64,000 nt of DNA from the NCBI RefSeq assembly GCF_003184185.1, contig NZ_QHJG01000017.1, positions 26,723 to 90,722 of the forward strand, written 5' to 3'. The notes beneath the pieces were generated by a model. It searched no databases, was not told the DNA's origin, and saw nothing but the letters and a program-made list of their open reading frames with translations. Position 1 is the first letter of the stretch, and each line of letters opens with the position of its first letter. This document shows, piece by piece, positions 16,800 through 25,177 of this stretch. The position numbers and the translations under genes were made by a program. The stretch is from Legionella qingyii (GTDB lineage Bacteria; Pseudomonadota; Gammaproteobacteria; Legionellales; Legionellaceae).

Positions 16800-18222
16800 T
16801 GCTTCTCTTTGGTTGAATATAATTTTCATCAAACTTGTTAGCACTAATTTTGTAATCGGTATCAATTCTAAATGGATTCAGGTTAGATAATTCATCATAG
16901 ATATCCACTTTTTCTTTCACCTTGAGAAAATAGATTAATAGAATTGATATTGGCGCCAACACGATTTCATAAGATATTTTATATGCATCCTCAAATAGGA
17001 TAACACTTGCCAGTTTATCAGTTGGTACAATACCGTAAAATGCTACCAGGGAAAACAAACTAACATCAATTATGATTCCAAAAGCGGAGGATGTTGCGAT
17101 TCTTGTCCAAACCGTGGTAATAAATTCTTTTTTAAGCGAAATCCCCCTCCTTCGCTGTCTTAATTTTATAATTGAAATTACAGTCGAGTTAATTGTCATC
17201 CCTAGAAAAAAAGCTGTCGCCGAAGCAATAAACATTCGCGCTTGATTATGTAAAATTAATTTAAATGAGCTATTCACACCTACGGCTAGCAGGTTAGTTA
17301 TCCAAACATCGAACACAAAAAGTAAATTGCAAAATATAACGAACAGAACCATTTGTTTAGTACGCTCGATACCATAGACATCCGTCATCATATCAGCAGC
17401 GAGATAAGCCAAAGAAAATACAATTCCACCCACATTAATAGTCAAAAAACCAATTGAGATGAATTTAGCCGCCATCGTTTTAGATGCAATAAAAAATACG
17501 ATGCTGGAGCAGAAAAGAATGTGGTGATATTTGAAAATATTATTAGTTTTGTTATCCGCTACACTGGGCAGCTGAAATTTAAACACTTGCTTATTTACGT
17601 TCTTCTTACGATCCGATTGTTCAACATTCGCAATAATACCCATCAACACACGTGAAAAAATATTTAAAAAGCAATAAATCAAAGGTGGAATAATAAGCTG
17701 AGAAGCACCGACTATATCTTTAGGGCTAAGCCATAACATATTTAGCAGCGAAAATATCATGAGAGAAGCTAACATCACATGACTGGCTTCTTTTTCGTTA
17801 GAGGCTTTTGAAAAAGCGGATGGCAAAAGAACAGCAGCCCATAAAAACATCGAGCTCTCAATGAGGTAGAATAAATTCCTACCAAGCACCTGCGTATAGA
17901 TATCCTGCATTTGCCAGAATGAAGATGCAGGTAACCAAATAGCAAATTTTAAAAACAAAATGTAGATAGCGCGAAATAAAATCACCAAGTACACGGCATG
18001 GCGCAGGTAGGCAAAGCCATAAATGTTTTGTATCAGCTGAAAGAAAAAAAATACAACTGGCCACCACAGAAATTCTGATGCTATTGGTATTCCAAATAAA
18101 TTGATAACTTGTGCTTCTGCAGGAACAGTAATTAAGGTGAAGAAGACTGTAAAGCCTATCAATGTATGAAACAATTTAAATTGAAGTGGCGTTTTTGATT
18201 TACCTATCAATTGGCTACTCAT
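16789..18222 (-). CDS. Double-length VUT/YhhQ-like (queuosine precursor transporter family) membrane protein
   Basis: A 477-residue polytopic membrane protein. The C-terminal half (about 235-450) resembles the VUT/YhhQ family of queuosine precursor transporters, including the pattern GGIVFSLAYLAADMMTDVYG followed by a KQMVLFVIFCNLLF helix. The N-terminal half (about 15-190) repeats the same architecture (SEFLWWPVVFFFFQLIQNIYG), so it looks like a tandem fusion, twice the usual size of about 220. The ATG at 18222 overlaps the 119-residue gene by 8 bases. It probably imports a nucleobase-like compound for the adjacent deaminase; that link is inferred. Confidence 0.75.
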   Translation of the reverse strand: MSSQLIGKSKTPLQFKLFHTLIGFTVFFTLITVPAEAQVINLFGIPIASEFLWWPVVFFFFQLIQNIYGFAYLRHAVYLVILFRAIYILFLKFAIWLPASSFWQMQDIYTQVLGRNLFYLIESSMFLWAAVLLPSAFSKASNEKEASHVMLASLMIFSLLNMLWLSPKDIVGASQLIIPPLIYCFLNIFSRVLMGIIANVEQSDRKKNVNKQVFKFQLPSVADNKTNNIFKYHHILFCSSIVFFIASKTMAAKFISIGFLTINVGGIVFSLAYLAADMMTDVYGIERTKQMVLFVIFCNLLFVFDVWITNLLAVGVNSSFKLILHNQARMFIASATAFFLGMTINSTVISIIKLRQRRRGISLKKEFITTVWTRIATSSAFGIIIDVSLFSLVAFYGIVPTDKLASVILFEDAYKISYEIVLAPISILLIYFLKVKEKVDIYDELSNLNPFRIDTDYKISANKFDENYIQPKRSNDG

Positions 18223-18574
18223 CAACAAACACTCGCTTTAAGCCAGTAAAACATTTTGTTTTAAAATTCAGTTGCTTCTTTTCCAAGATGGTGAGCTGTT
18301 CAGCATGTGCACCAAATTGCTGTCCCATATCAAAGACAACACGGGGATCAATGAGATAAATCATATCCGACTTTACAAAATTGGCTACTGACATCTCCTG
18401 ATTAACACGTTTGTTCGCGATGTGAAACGCCACTGATAATATATTGGTATCTGGATCAGTAAAGATTCGATCAATCCGGATTAGATAGGGTTCTCTCACC
18501 TGTCGAGTGAATCGCACAACGATTTGCTGATAGATAATGCGTAGAAATTTACTTTTGGGGCTCCATTTTTCCAT
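18215..18574 (-). CDS. Conserved-looking protein of unknown function (119 aa)
   Basis: I do not recognise this protein. It has 119 residues, is slightly basic, and is rich in alternating hydrophobic residues (LIRIDRIF, ILSVAFHIAN, MIYLIDPRVVFDMGQQFG), suggesting a small alpha/beta fold without membrane segments. The ATG at 18574 has AAGGAT upstream. It lies 26 bases after the repressor gene and overlaps the transporter by 8 bases, so repressor-119aa-VUT-deaminase read as one transcript. Confidence 0.6.
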   Translation of the reverse strand: MEKWSPKSKFLRIIYQQIVVRFTRQVREPYLIRIDRIFTDPDTNILSVAFHIANKRVNQEMSVANFVKSDMIYLIDPRVVFDMGQQFGAHAEQLTILEKKQLNFKTKCFTGLKRVFVDE

Positions 18575-18600
18575 GGTTACATCCTTACAACTTAAACAAC

Positions 18601-19251
18601 TTACTTTTTAGAGCGCAATTTTTGGTGTACCTCAAGGATCACGCCTACAACAGTGTATAAACTCTCATCATAAATTTCTACAGGCAATTTGGGATTGATG
18701 GGATACAAATAACTCTCGCTCCCCTCAACAACATATTTTCTTATTGAGTAATGTGTTGAACCATTCTTTTTAACAACAATATATGAACGATCATCTGGTT
18801 TGATATCTGGATTTATAATGAGTAGCGAGTTTTGTGGGAATGTTGGTTCATATAAATCAGTATCGATTGCAAGAGCATAATATTCCCCATCAACATCATT
18901 CTCTGCCCATCGATACCATTCTTTTGGTGAGTTTGATTGCGCTACCTTACTAAATTCAAAAACAGGTAAAGGTCTTGTTACTTCTTGCTGCTCATATTCC
19001 CCTTTGCGAACGATAGGTTCTAAACCGAGTAATTGTTCAATGCTGATATTAAAGTAGTTTGCAATCTGAACTAGAGTACTGGCTTTCGGATCGGTCACGT
19101 CACCATTCAAAATTCTGGTGATTTTATTGGTTGGGATTCCTAAGTTTCGCGCGAGTGCAGCCGGTGAGAGTTTTCTATCACGCCCAATTAAATCGTTAAG
19201 TGTCTGCGCCAATAACAATTGGCTCGATTCATTCAAAATAGTATTAGACAT
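18601..19251 (-). CDS. XRE/S24-type repressor with missing catalytic serine
   Basis: A 216-residue regulator with an N-terminal helix-turn-helix (about residues 14-75, LSPAALARNLGIPTNKITRILNGD) and a C-terminal LexA/CI-like domain. In the peptidase motif, where self-cleaving proteins have GDSMEP, this one reads TDLYEP, so the nucleophilic Ser appears to be absent. The Lys region (HYSIRKYV) is kept. It is therefore probably not inactivated by RecA-stimulated cleavage. It reads away from three operators (19264-19313) and is the likely master repressor of the ICE. Confidence 0.85.
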   Translation of the reverse strand: MSNTILNESSQLLLAQTLNDLIGRDRKLSPAALARNLGIPTNKITRILNGDVTDPKASTLVQIANYFNISIEQLLGLEPIVRKGEYEQQEVTRPLPVFEFSKVAQSNSPKEWYRWAENDVDGEYYALAIDTDLYEPTFPQNSLLIINPDIKPDDRSYIVVKKNGSTHYSIRKYVVEGSESYLYPINPKLPVEIYDESLYTVVGVILEVHQKLRSKK

Positions 19252-19263
19252 ACCTTGACTTAG

Positions 19264-19313
19264 TTACATTCATGTAATAAATTACACCGGCGTAATTAAT
19301 TACACTGATGTAA
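19264..19313. promoter_or_regulatory. Three 14-bp operators at exact 18-bp spacing
   Basis: Three palindromic sites lie in the gap between the divergent repressor and the 19441 gene: TTACATTCATGTAA (19264-19277, perfect), TTACACCGGCGTAA (19282-19295) and TTACACTGATGTAA (19300-19313). The consensus is TTACAnnnnTGTAA. Starts are 18 bp apart, and the first site is only 12 bases from the repressor ATG. This resembles a lambda-like operator triplet for the adjacent repressor. Confidence 0.8.
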
Positions 19314-19440
19314 AAATAGATACTACCATAATTTACGCCAATTTCATGTAGATTATTAGTGACTTTGTAGAAATTATTACCCAATTAGCGCAATCACCAG
19401 CATTTATATACATACTTTGCAGTAAGGAGGAGGTCAATCT

Positions 19441-19716
19441 ATGGAACACCATTCAAAGCTGAACATTTACAAAGGAATGATTCAGTATATCTTAGACTCA
19501 ACACACTACACCCTCAAACACATCGCTCAGCTGTCAAACTCATCTCTTGATAACCTTAGAATGATCTATTGCAACGATTCAGTTCCAAACAATTTTAAAT
19601 CTGAAATTGAGCTTATGAAGCTATATCAGATTGTTCTTGAAATAAATAAGAATCAGGAAAATAGCTCTCTTACTGGATTACGAAGGCACTTTTATGGAGA
19701 GCAAGCTTATGTTTAA
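19441..19716 (+). CDS. Small protein of unknown function, possible DNA-binding regulator
   Basis: A 91-residue protein starting at the ATG at 19441, with a strong AAGGAGG ribosome binding site about ten bases upstream. Residues of about 20-45 (YTLKHIAQLSNSSLDNLRMIYCND) look like a helix-turn-helix, so it may be a regulator. It is divergent from the repressor, with the operator triplet between them, so it is probably repressed by it. It lies 76 bases upstream of the AlpA-like gene on the same strand. No named family is recognised. Confidence 0.6.
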   Translation: MEHHSKLNIYKGMIQYILDSTHYTLKHIAQLSNSSLDNLRMIYCNDSVPNNFKSEIELMKLYQIVLEINKNQENSSLTGLRRHFYGEQAYV

Positions 19717-19792
19717 AACATTTACTAGCGGTAAGTCCGACAACCAAGCCGATACCATAAACCGAACAAAATTGGATACAAAGGAGATCACC

Positions 19793-20014
19793 ATGATCGA
19801 AGGAGTACAACAGCTAATTTCACAAAAAGTATTATTCGTACCAGACCTTGAAAAAATGATCGGCAGAAACAGAGTCACCCTACGCCGCTGGTGGCTTACA
19901 GGTAAATTTCCCCGTCCGGTCAAACTTAATGGCACAACACTTGCGTGGCATAGCGATGAAATAGATGAATGGATTGAACAAACTATTTTAAATGGTGAAA
20001 AAGATGCATTATAA
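19793..20014 (+). CDS. AlpA-family regulator / excisionase-like protein
   Basis: A 73-residue AlpA/MerR-type winged-helix protein (LFVPDLEKMIGRNRVTLRRW then FPRPVKL, and WHSDEIDEWIEQ at the end), typical of excisionases or integrase activators in integrative elements. The start is the ATG at 19793, because AAGGAGAT lies just upstream; a longer frame from 19694 has no such site. It is the last gene before the attachment region. A role in excision of the ICE is likely from family and position. No integrase gene is visible in this window; it may be at the other end of the element. Confidence 0.85.
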   Translation: MIEGVQQLISQKVLFVPDLEKMIGRNRVTLRRWWLTGKFPRPVKLNGTTLAWHSDEIDEWIEQTILNGEKDAL

Positions 20015-20034
20015 TACTACCAATATATTAGACA

Positions 20035-20061
20035 AGCAGGCTTTCAGCCTGCTTTTTTTTG
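20035..20061 (+). terminator. Rho-independent terminator after the AlpA-like gene
   Basis: AGCAGGC (20035-20041) and GCCTGCT (20047-20053) form a 7-bp stem with a 5-base loop, followed by a run of T. It lies 20 bases after the stop of the AlpA-like gene and closes the last ICE transcript before the attachment region. Confidence 0.85.
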
Positions 20062-20099
20062 TCCGAACTATTGGCTCAACCCCAATTATGGTAAATTAA

Positions 20100-20122
20100 A
20101 AAGTACCCAGCAAAGTACCCAG
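20100..20122. repeat. Two 11-bp direct repeats, probable integrase arm-type sites
   Basis: AAAGTACCCAG occurs twice, at 20100-20110 and 20112-20122, with a one-base gap (12-bp period). They lie 70-90 bases from the tRNA 3' end in the direction of the ICE. Direct repeats containing GTACCC are common near attachment sites of tyrosine-integrase elements and prophages. Role as arm-binding sites is inferred from position. Confidence 0.6.
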
Positions 20123-20191
20123 AAAAATATTTTTATATAAAAATTGATTTAAAATTGGATGTGTAACTGATTGATTTTAAAGGGGATTTTT

Positions 20192-20268
20192 TGGTCGGGA
20201 CGGAAGGATTTGAACCTTCGACCACTAGCACCCCATGCTAGTACGCTACCAGGCTGCGCTACGCCCCG
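20192..20268 (-). tRNA. tRNA-Pro (anticodon GGG), probable ICE attachment site
   Basis: A complete cloverleaf reads on the minus strand. The acceptor stem is CGGGGCG/CGTCCCG, the D-loop is AGCCTGGTA, the anticodon stem is CTAGC/GCTAG with loop ATGGGGT (anticodon GGG, proline), and the T-loop is GTTCAAAT in context. CCA is encoded at 20194-20192. The 3' end points to the ICE, the usual geometry for integration into a tRNA gene that leaves it intact. Confidence 0.95.
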
Positions 20269-20441
20269 ACTTGGTCGGCAAATGATAACTAAGTCTGGGA
20301 GAAATAACAAGGGGTTATTGGATGATAGTTGTTTTTTGCCTGGGGCAACGCGGTCGAATCCGAGATCTTTGCTCCTCTTAACCCGGGTTGAGCTGCGCTG
20401 CACCAGGATACTGCTAGTGCATTTATTTTTGAGGTAATGAT

Positions 20442-20939
20442 TCATTGAGTGCTTTCTAAAAGGATAATGCCACAGGCATTTATTCCTGAATTACACCGTG
20501 CTTGCTTTTCTTTCTTTTGAATTGACCAGTATGGACCGTAAGGCTTCACACTTTGATGTACCGAGGGAGATAAGTGTATGGTCATCCATAAATAAGTACC
20601 TTTATCTTTTGGACTTGGCCATTGGTAATAACACACTAAATTATTATTTGAATTAATAAGTGCTTGCATAAAACCTATATTCTCAGGGGCTTTCCAGCCC
20701 TGATACTCCATCTGCCAGTATAATTTTTCTACTTGAAATGCTTCGGGATCATATTGATGTTTTTGCACAATATTAGGTGGAGGACAAAAATGAACTTCCT
20801 CAGCTACTTTCTCTTGCGTGAATTTATTCCAAATTTTTTCCATGTATTCATGAATTGACGGATGAAAATGAACTCCTGCCATAACGCCAACAACAAAAAC
20901 AATGAGAACTAAGAAAATAATTTTTAAATATGAATACAC
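20442..20939 (-). CDS. Membrane-anchored protein of unknown function
   Basis: A 165-residue protein with an N-terminal hydrophobic helix (about residues 5-24, LKIIFLVLIVFVVGVMAGV) and a soluble part facing the periplasm. It contains a CPPPN motif near residue 52 and several cysteines (VCYY, ARCNSGINACG) that could form disulfides. Aromatic residues are abundant. It is the first chromosomal gene beyond the attachment site. I recognise no family. Confidence 0.65.
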   Translation of the reverse strand: MYSYLKIIFLVLIVFVVGVMAGVHFHPSIHEYMEKIWNKFTQEKVAEEVHFCPPPNIVQKHQYDPEAFQVEKLYWQMEYQGWKAPENIGFMQALINSNNNLVCYYQWPSPKDKGTYLWMTIHLSPSVHQSVKPYGPYWSIQKKEKQARCNSGINACGIILLESTQ

Positions 20940-20996
20940 TTAAAAGCTCCTAACAACTCTTCAAGGCTTCTGTAAGCACTTGAAGAGTATCAATTA

Positions 20997-21353
20997 TTAC
21001 AATAATGTTTTAATCTTCTGAGCCTCAAATTTAGAGTGTGCAATTTGAATGTATTGTTTGCAGCTTAGTAATTCTGCATATTGCAGAGCTGCTACTGCAT
21101 TATTCAATATCTCTTTTGCTACATCAGAAGTGTCTTCCATAATTAAAAAAGATGCGGTGCTCATTTGTACGGAGGCCATATAAAGCTTATTAATGCAAAT
21201 CTTTTTTTCCTGATTATCTGCCAAGGATAACACCACTCGTGAAAGCTCATAGCACTGATTGGCTAAAAACTCCTTGCTTGGCCCGGACTGCACATTCATA
21301 CTTAATACAGGTAAACTTAATACTAACGCTCTTTTTAAAATCATTTTAAACAT
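20997..21353 (-). CDS. Secreted protein of unknown function
   Basis: A 118-residue protein with a probable signal peptide (MILKRALVLSLPVLSMNVQSG, cleavage near residue 24) and an all-helical mature part with three cysteines. It lies 57 bases upstream of the 20442-20939 gene on the same strand, so the two may be co-transcribed. No family is recognised; a small periplasmic helical protein is all that the sequence supports. Confidence 0.6.
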   Translation of the reverse strand: MFKMILKRALVLSLPVLSMNVQSGPSKEFLANQCYELSRVVLSLADNQEKKICINKLYMASVQMSTASFLIMEDTSDVAKEILNNAVAALQYAELLSCKQYIQIAHSKFEAQKIKTLL

Positions 21354-21486
21354 AGATACTCCTGTAAGTTGCCCAATAAACCTGCTTTACTTCACACAAT
21401 CCCATTGCATGAAGAATAAGTTCCACTTTGAAGAAGGAACCCCTGTTAAACTCTACCGATGCCAATGACTTGTGCTGGGCGAAACA

Positions 21487-21521
21487 AATGGCAACCCGGG
21501 CTGAGTTTCCGGGTTGCCATT
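21487..21521 (-). terminator. Strong hairpin downstream of gcdH
   Basis: ATGGCAACCCGG (21488-21499) and CCGGGTTGCCAT (21509-21520) form a perfect 12-bp stem with a 9-base loop (13 bp with the flanking A-T pair). On the minus strand ATTTGTTTC follows, so it can act as a terminator for gcdH, 41 bases after its stop. Confidence 0.75.
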
Positions 21522-21561
21522 AAAGTCATTGATCTTGGTGCTTAACCTTTTCGTGCCTGGT

Positions 21562-22719
21562 TTAAGCAAAAGCATTAATTCCAGTAATATGTTTTCCTAG
21601 TACCAGAGTATGAACGTTATCCGTACCCTCGTACGTAAAGACTGATTCTAAGTTAAGCATGTGACGAATCACATGATATTCAAGGCTGATTCCATTTGCT
21701 CCCAATAAATTCCTGCATTTTCGCGCAATGTTTAATGCTTCACGACATGCATTACCTTTAGCCAGGGAAATCATCACGGGACTTTCACGATGATTATCTT
21801 TTATTCGGCCTATCTGTAAATTAAGACATTGTGCCTTAATAATTTCAGTATACATATCTGCCAGATCTTTTTGAATAAGCTGAAACGATGCCAAAGGCTG
21901 GTTAAATTGTTTACGCTCTAACAGATAGTCGCGAGTAATATCAAAACAGGCCATTGCAGCGCCCATGGCGCCCCAAGCAATACCATATCGCGCCTGGCTT
22001 AAGCAACTTAAAGGAGCGCCTAAACCTTTCTCACTGCCAGGAAGATAATTTTCATCGGGGACAAAAACGTTATCAAAAACCAATTCACCGGTAATCGATG
22101 CGCGTAATGACATCTTTAACTTGATTTCAGGGCATTTTAATCCTTCTGATTTAGTATCTACAATAAAACCACGAACACCCTCATCTGTTTTTGCCCAAAC
22201 AATAGCAATATCCGCAATTGGTGCATTGGTGATCCACATTTTTGCACCATTTAGAGTCCATCCACCTTTAACTTTCTTTGCAGTCGTTCTCATACCGGCC
22301 GGATCGGAACCAAAATCAGGCTCAGTCAAACCAAAGCAGCCAATGATCTCACCTGCAGCCATTCCTGGCAAAAAACGCACCCGTTGTTCTTCAGAACCAA
22401 AACGAAAAATAGGAAACATGCATAAGGAACTTTGTACCGAAACAAAGCTACGTAATCCACTATCGCCGCGTTCTAACTCCTGGCAAACCAATCCGTAAGA
22501 GACATAAGATGCTTCGGCACCACCGTACTCCGCGGGTAAGGTCAAACCCAACAATCCCAGTTCTGCAGATTTTCTAATAAGCTCTCGTGGAAATTGAGCA
22601 TTTTCAAAAGACTCAGCCATCAAAGGCATTACATCATTGGAGACAAAACGCGCGACACTATCACGTATCATGCGTTCATCGCCATTCAACTGTTCATCAA
22701 GAAACAACAAGTCGTCCAC
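21562..22719 (-). CDS. gcdH: Glutaryl-CoA dehydrogenase-like acyl-CoA dehydrogenase
   Basis: A 385-residue acyl-CoA dehydrogenase with the glutaryl-CoA dehydrogenase pattern. FAD/substrate motifs include GCFGLTEPDFGSDPAGM, WITNAPIADIAIVWAK, and a C-terminal YEGTDNVHTLVLGKHITG in which the glutamate (YEGT) is the catalytic base. The GTG at 22719 is chosen (VDDLLFLDEQ) because it follows a GGAGAAGG site and gives the normal length; a frame from 22803 overlaps the upstream gene more deeply. It overlaps the E1 gene by 23 bases, so both are coupled. It decarboxylates glutaryl-CoA to crotonyl-CoA in lysine and tryptophan catabolism. Confidence 0.9.
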   Translation of the reverse strand: MDDLLFLDEQLNGDERMIRDSVARFVSNDVMPLMAESFENAQFPRELIRKSAELGLLGLTLPAEYGGAEASYVSYGLVCQELERGDSGLRSFVSVQSSLCMFPIFRFGSEEQRVRFLPGMAAGEIIGCFGLTEPDFGSDPAGMRTTAKKVKGGWTLNGAKMWITNAPIADIAIVWAKTDEGVRGFIVDTKSEGLKCPEIKLKMSLRASITGELVFDNVFVPDENYLPGSEKGLGAPLSCLSQARYGIAWGAMGAAMACFDITRDYLLERKQFNQPLASFQLIQKDLADMYTEIIKAQCLNLQIGRIKDNHRESPVMISLAKGNACREALNIARKCRNLLGANGISLEYHVIRHMLNLESVFTYEGTDNVHTLVLGKHITGINAFA

Positions 22720-24937
22720 TTTCCTTCTCCCTTTTATCAGACTGTAACGCAATAACCGCTTCAATAATACTTTCTTTACTGGGTAACAAATACTGCCAAG
22801 CATTACCCAAAGGAATAAAGCAATCTTTACCGGTAATGCGTTTGATTTTCAACCTGGATGAGGCTTCTTCTAATAGCAAGGTCATCAAGCCTTCGCTTAC
22901 TGAACCACTTTGTCTGCCTTCATCGACAATTAATACCTGTTTTGCTTTGGCTATTTCTTTCAAAATTGCTTCGGCCGGTAAGGGACTAAGCCAACGTAAA
23001 TCCACTATTTTCACAGGAATATTGTGTTCTTCTTGCAATACCTTAGCCGCTTGCCGTGATAAATAATAACCATTGGCATAGGTTAAGATAACGGTTGGTC
23101 CTTCTCCAAAAACACCTACCTCTCCCGGCGGAATCAGAGCATCTGGTTCTGGATAATTAAATAGCCATCCATTATCACCAGGCTCATGTAAATCTTTGGT
23201 CATATATAAAGCAATCGGCTCTAAAAAGACAACTACCCGTCCCTCTTCATAAGCCAGACGCATACATGTACGCAACATTTTTGCTGCATCTGGACCATTT
23301 GAAGGACATGCGACAATCACTCCAGGCAAATCACGTAATACAGCAATAGAATTATCATTATGGAAATGACCACCAAATCCTTTCTGATAAGCTAATGAAG
23401 CAATCCGCAAAACCATAGGATTTTGATATTGGCCACTGGAAAAGAAGGATAAAGTGGAGGCCTCACCACGAAGTTGGTCTTCTGCATTATGCAAATAAGC
23501 CAAAAACTGAATTTCTGGCACGGGAATAAATCCGTTGTGCGCCATGCCAATTGCAGTTCCTAAAATTGTGGTTTCATCTAAAATCGTATCAAATACTCGG
23601 CGTTGTCCAAAACGCGCCTGTAAATCAGCCGTCACTCGATACACCCCACCCTTCTTGCCTACGTCTTCTCCAAATACCAACATATTAGGATATTGCAGCA
23701 TTAAATCAGTCAATGCAAAATTAATCTGCTGACATAAATTTCGCTTTTGAGTTAATTGTGAAAATGCATTGGCAAATACTTCTGCACGCTTCTCTTCACT
23801 TGGCAAAGGGAATGGTTGTTTCTTCGGTACACTGGGAATCAATGAAGACATTATAGCTTCAGCACTGGAGAGCTTAGGCTGTCTTATCACATCCACTGCT
23901 TTGGCTTCAATTAAATCTTTATTATCTCGATAAAGACTCAGTATGTCTTGAATACTCATCCAGCCTTCACGATATAAAAGACCAGCAGTATGCAATAAAG
24001 GATCTTGAGCTTCCCTGGCTTCAATTTCAGCTTGTGTACAATATTGTGATTCAATATCAGAACCGGCATGACCTAATAAACGCACACACCGCATGTGTAA
24101 AAAAACAGGCTGTTTTTTTACACGCGCCAAGTATTCTGCTTCTTGTGCACTCGCATAAGCATCAGCAATATTCAAGCCATCACATGCAATATAATGCAAA
24201 CCTGGTCGAGCACTGACAGAACGCTCAATCCACTGTGATGGTGTGGGTACTGAAATTCCTATTCCATTATCTTCACAAATAAACACGATCGGTACAGGAT
24301 AATTTTGTTGGGCAATCCATGAACATGCATTCAAGGTAGCTTGCGCTGAAGCATGATTTGTTGATGCATCACCAAAGGAACAGATAATGATGGAGTCTGG
24401 ATTTAGATTGCTGTGAATATTTAATTCTTTGGCTCGCGTAATCGATAATGCAGCGCCCAAAGCCTTAGGTAAATGTGATGCAATAGTCGAGGTTTGTGGC
24501 GGGATATTTAGCGGAACGCTTCCAAAAACTTTATGGCGTCCTCCTGAAATGGGATCAGTTGCTGCGGCAACTAAAGAAAGTAAAATGTCCCTCACTCCGT
24601 CAGTAGCTTGTAATTTCTTGGCACGCTGTAAATAAAAAGCCCCGCTCCGATAATGCAAAAAGGCCATGTCATCGGGACGAAATACTTGTCCCCAAACTGC
24701 ATTACCTTCGTGTCCACTGCTGCCTATAGTATAAAATGATAAACCCTTTTCCTTAAGCTGCCTGGCAATCAAATCAAGAAGACGTGACTTGATTTGCGAA
24801 TCAAAGAGCTCTATAGCAGTTTTCTTATCCAATTCCGCCGTTTCCGGACTCATTGTACTATTAGGTTTTGGAAAATCTGCTTGTTGTACTCGCTTTAAAA
24901 ATTGCTCATCAACTACAATGGTCCTGTCTAACATCAC
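22697..24937 (-). CDS. Fused alpha/beta 2-oxoacid dehydrogenase E1 (thiamine pyrophosphate)
   Basis: A 746-residue single-chain E1 component. Residues of about 45-380 are the alpha-type thiamine pyrophosphate domain (SSGHEGNAVWG, then the cofactor motif CSFGDASTNHASAQATLN). Residues of about 400-740 are the beta-type transketolase domain (LVFGEDVGKKGGVYRVT, then FVPVPEIQF-type and VDLRWLSPLP motifs). In most bacteria these are two genes (bkdA1/bkdA2 or pdhA/pdhB). It starts MMLDRT at 24937. It probably makes an acyl-CoA from a branched or dicarboxylic 2-oxoacid. The linked gcdH suggests a 2-oxoadipate-to-glutaryl-CoA-to-crotonyl-CoA route, but substrate cannot be read from sequence. Confidence 0.85.
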   Translation of the reverse strand: MMLDRTIVVDEQFLKRVQQADFPKPNSTMSPETAELDKKTAIELFDSQIKSRLLDLIARQLKEKGLSFYTIGSSGHEGNAVWGQVFRPDDMAFLHYRSGAFYLQRAKKLQATDGVRDILLSLVAAATDPISGGRHKVFGSVPLNIPPQTSTIASHLPKALGAALSITRAKELNIHSNLNPDSIIICSFGDASTNHASAQATLNACSWIAQQNYPVPIVFICEDNGIGISVPTPSQWIERSVSARPGLHYIACDGLNIADAYASAQEAEYLARVKKQPVFLHMRCVRLLGHAGSDIESQYCTQAEIEAREAQDPLLHTAGLLYREGWMSIQDILSLYRDNKDLIEAKAVDVIRQPKLSSAEAIMSSLIPSVPKKQPFPLPSEEKRAEVFANAFSQLTQKRNLCQQINFALTDLMLQYPNMLVFGEDVGKKGGVYRVTADLQARFGQRRVFDTILDETTILGTAIGMAHNGFIPVPEIQFLAYLHNAEDQLRGEASTLSFFSSGQYQNPMVLRIASLAYQKGFGGHFHNDNSIAVLRDLPGVIVACPSNGPDAAKMLRTCMRLAYEEGRVVVFLEPIALYMTKDLHEPGDNGWLFNYPEPDALIPPGEVGVFGEGPTVILTYANGYYLSRQAAKVLQEEHNIPVKIVDLRWLSPLPAEAILKEIAKAKQVLIVDEGRQSGSVSEGLMTLLLEEASSRLKIKRITGKDCFIPLGNAWQYLLPSKESIIEAVIALQSDKREKESGRLVVS

Positions 24938-25177
24938 TACATCCTGTTTGAGTTATTTCTAAGAAGAAGATGATGATGAGTATATACTGATTCAAAATGA
25001 ACAGGAAGAATGAGTTTGTATTCAATGGGTATAAGTTCCCTCCCACCAGGCCCTCTCCCTTTTGTAGAAAGATCCAGCATCTTAATAACGCCCCAAAAAA
25101 CCAGATAGCTCAATTCTTGTGATTTATGACTAAATAATCTACACTTTTTGTAGGCATCCATTAAAGGGGGCTACATA

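Noticed and set aside
19694..19792. N-terminal extension of the AlpA-like protein from ATG 19694
   Set aside because: The strong AAGGAGAT before ATG 19793 and normal AlpA length favour the shorter protein; the extension overlaps the 19441 gene.
20149..20445. ORFs on both strands across tRNA-Pro
   Set aside because: Translations of the tRNA gene and flanks; one contains the commonplace misread of a tRNA ([23 protein letters not shown]).
24937..25161. 74-codon minus-strand frame before the E1 gene
   Set aside because: No ribosome binding site at its start, repetitive polar sequence, and it spans the region where the E1 and lipoprotein promoters must lie.
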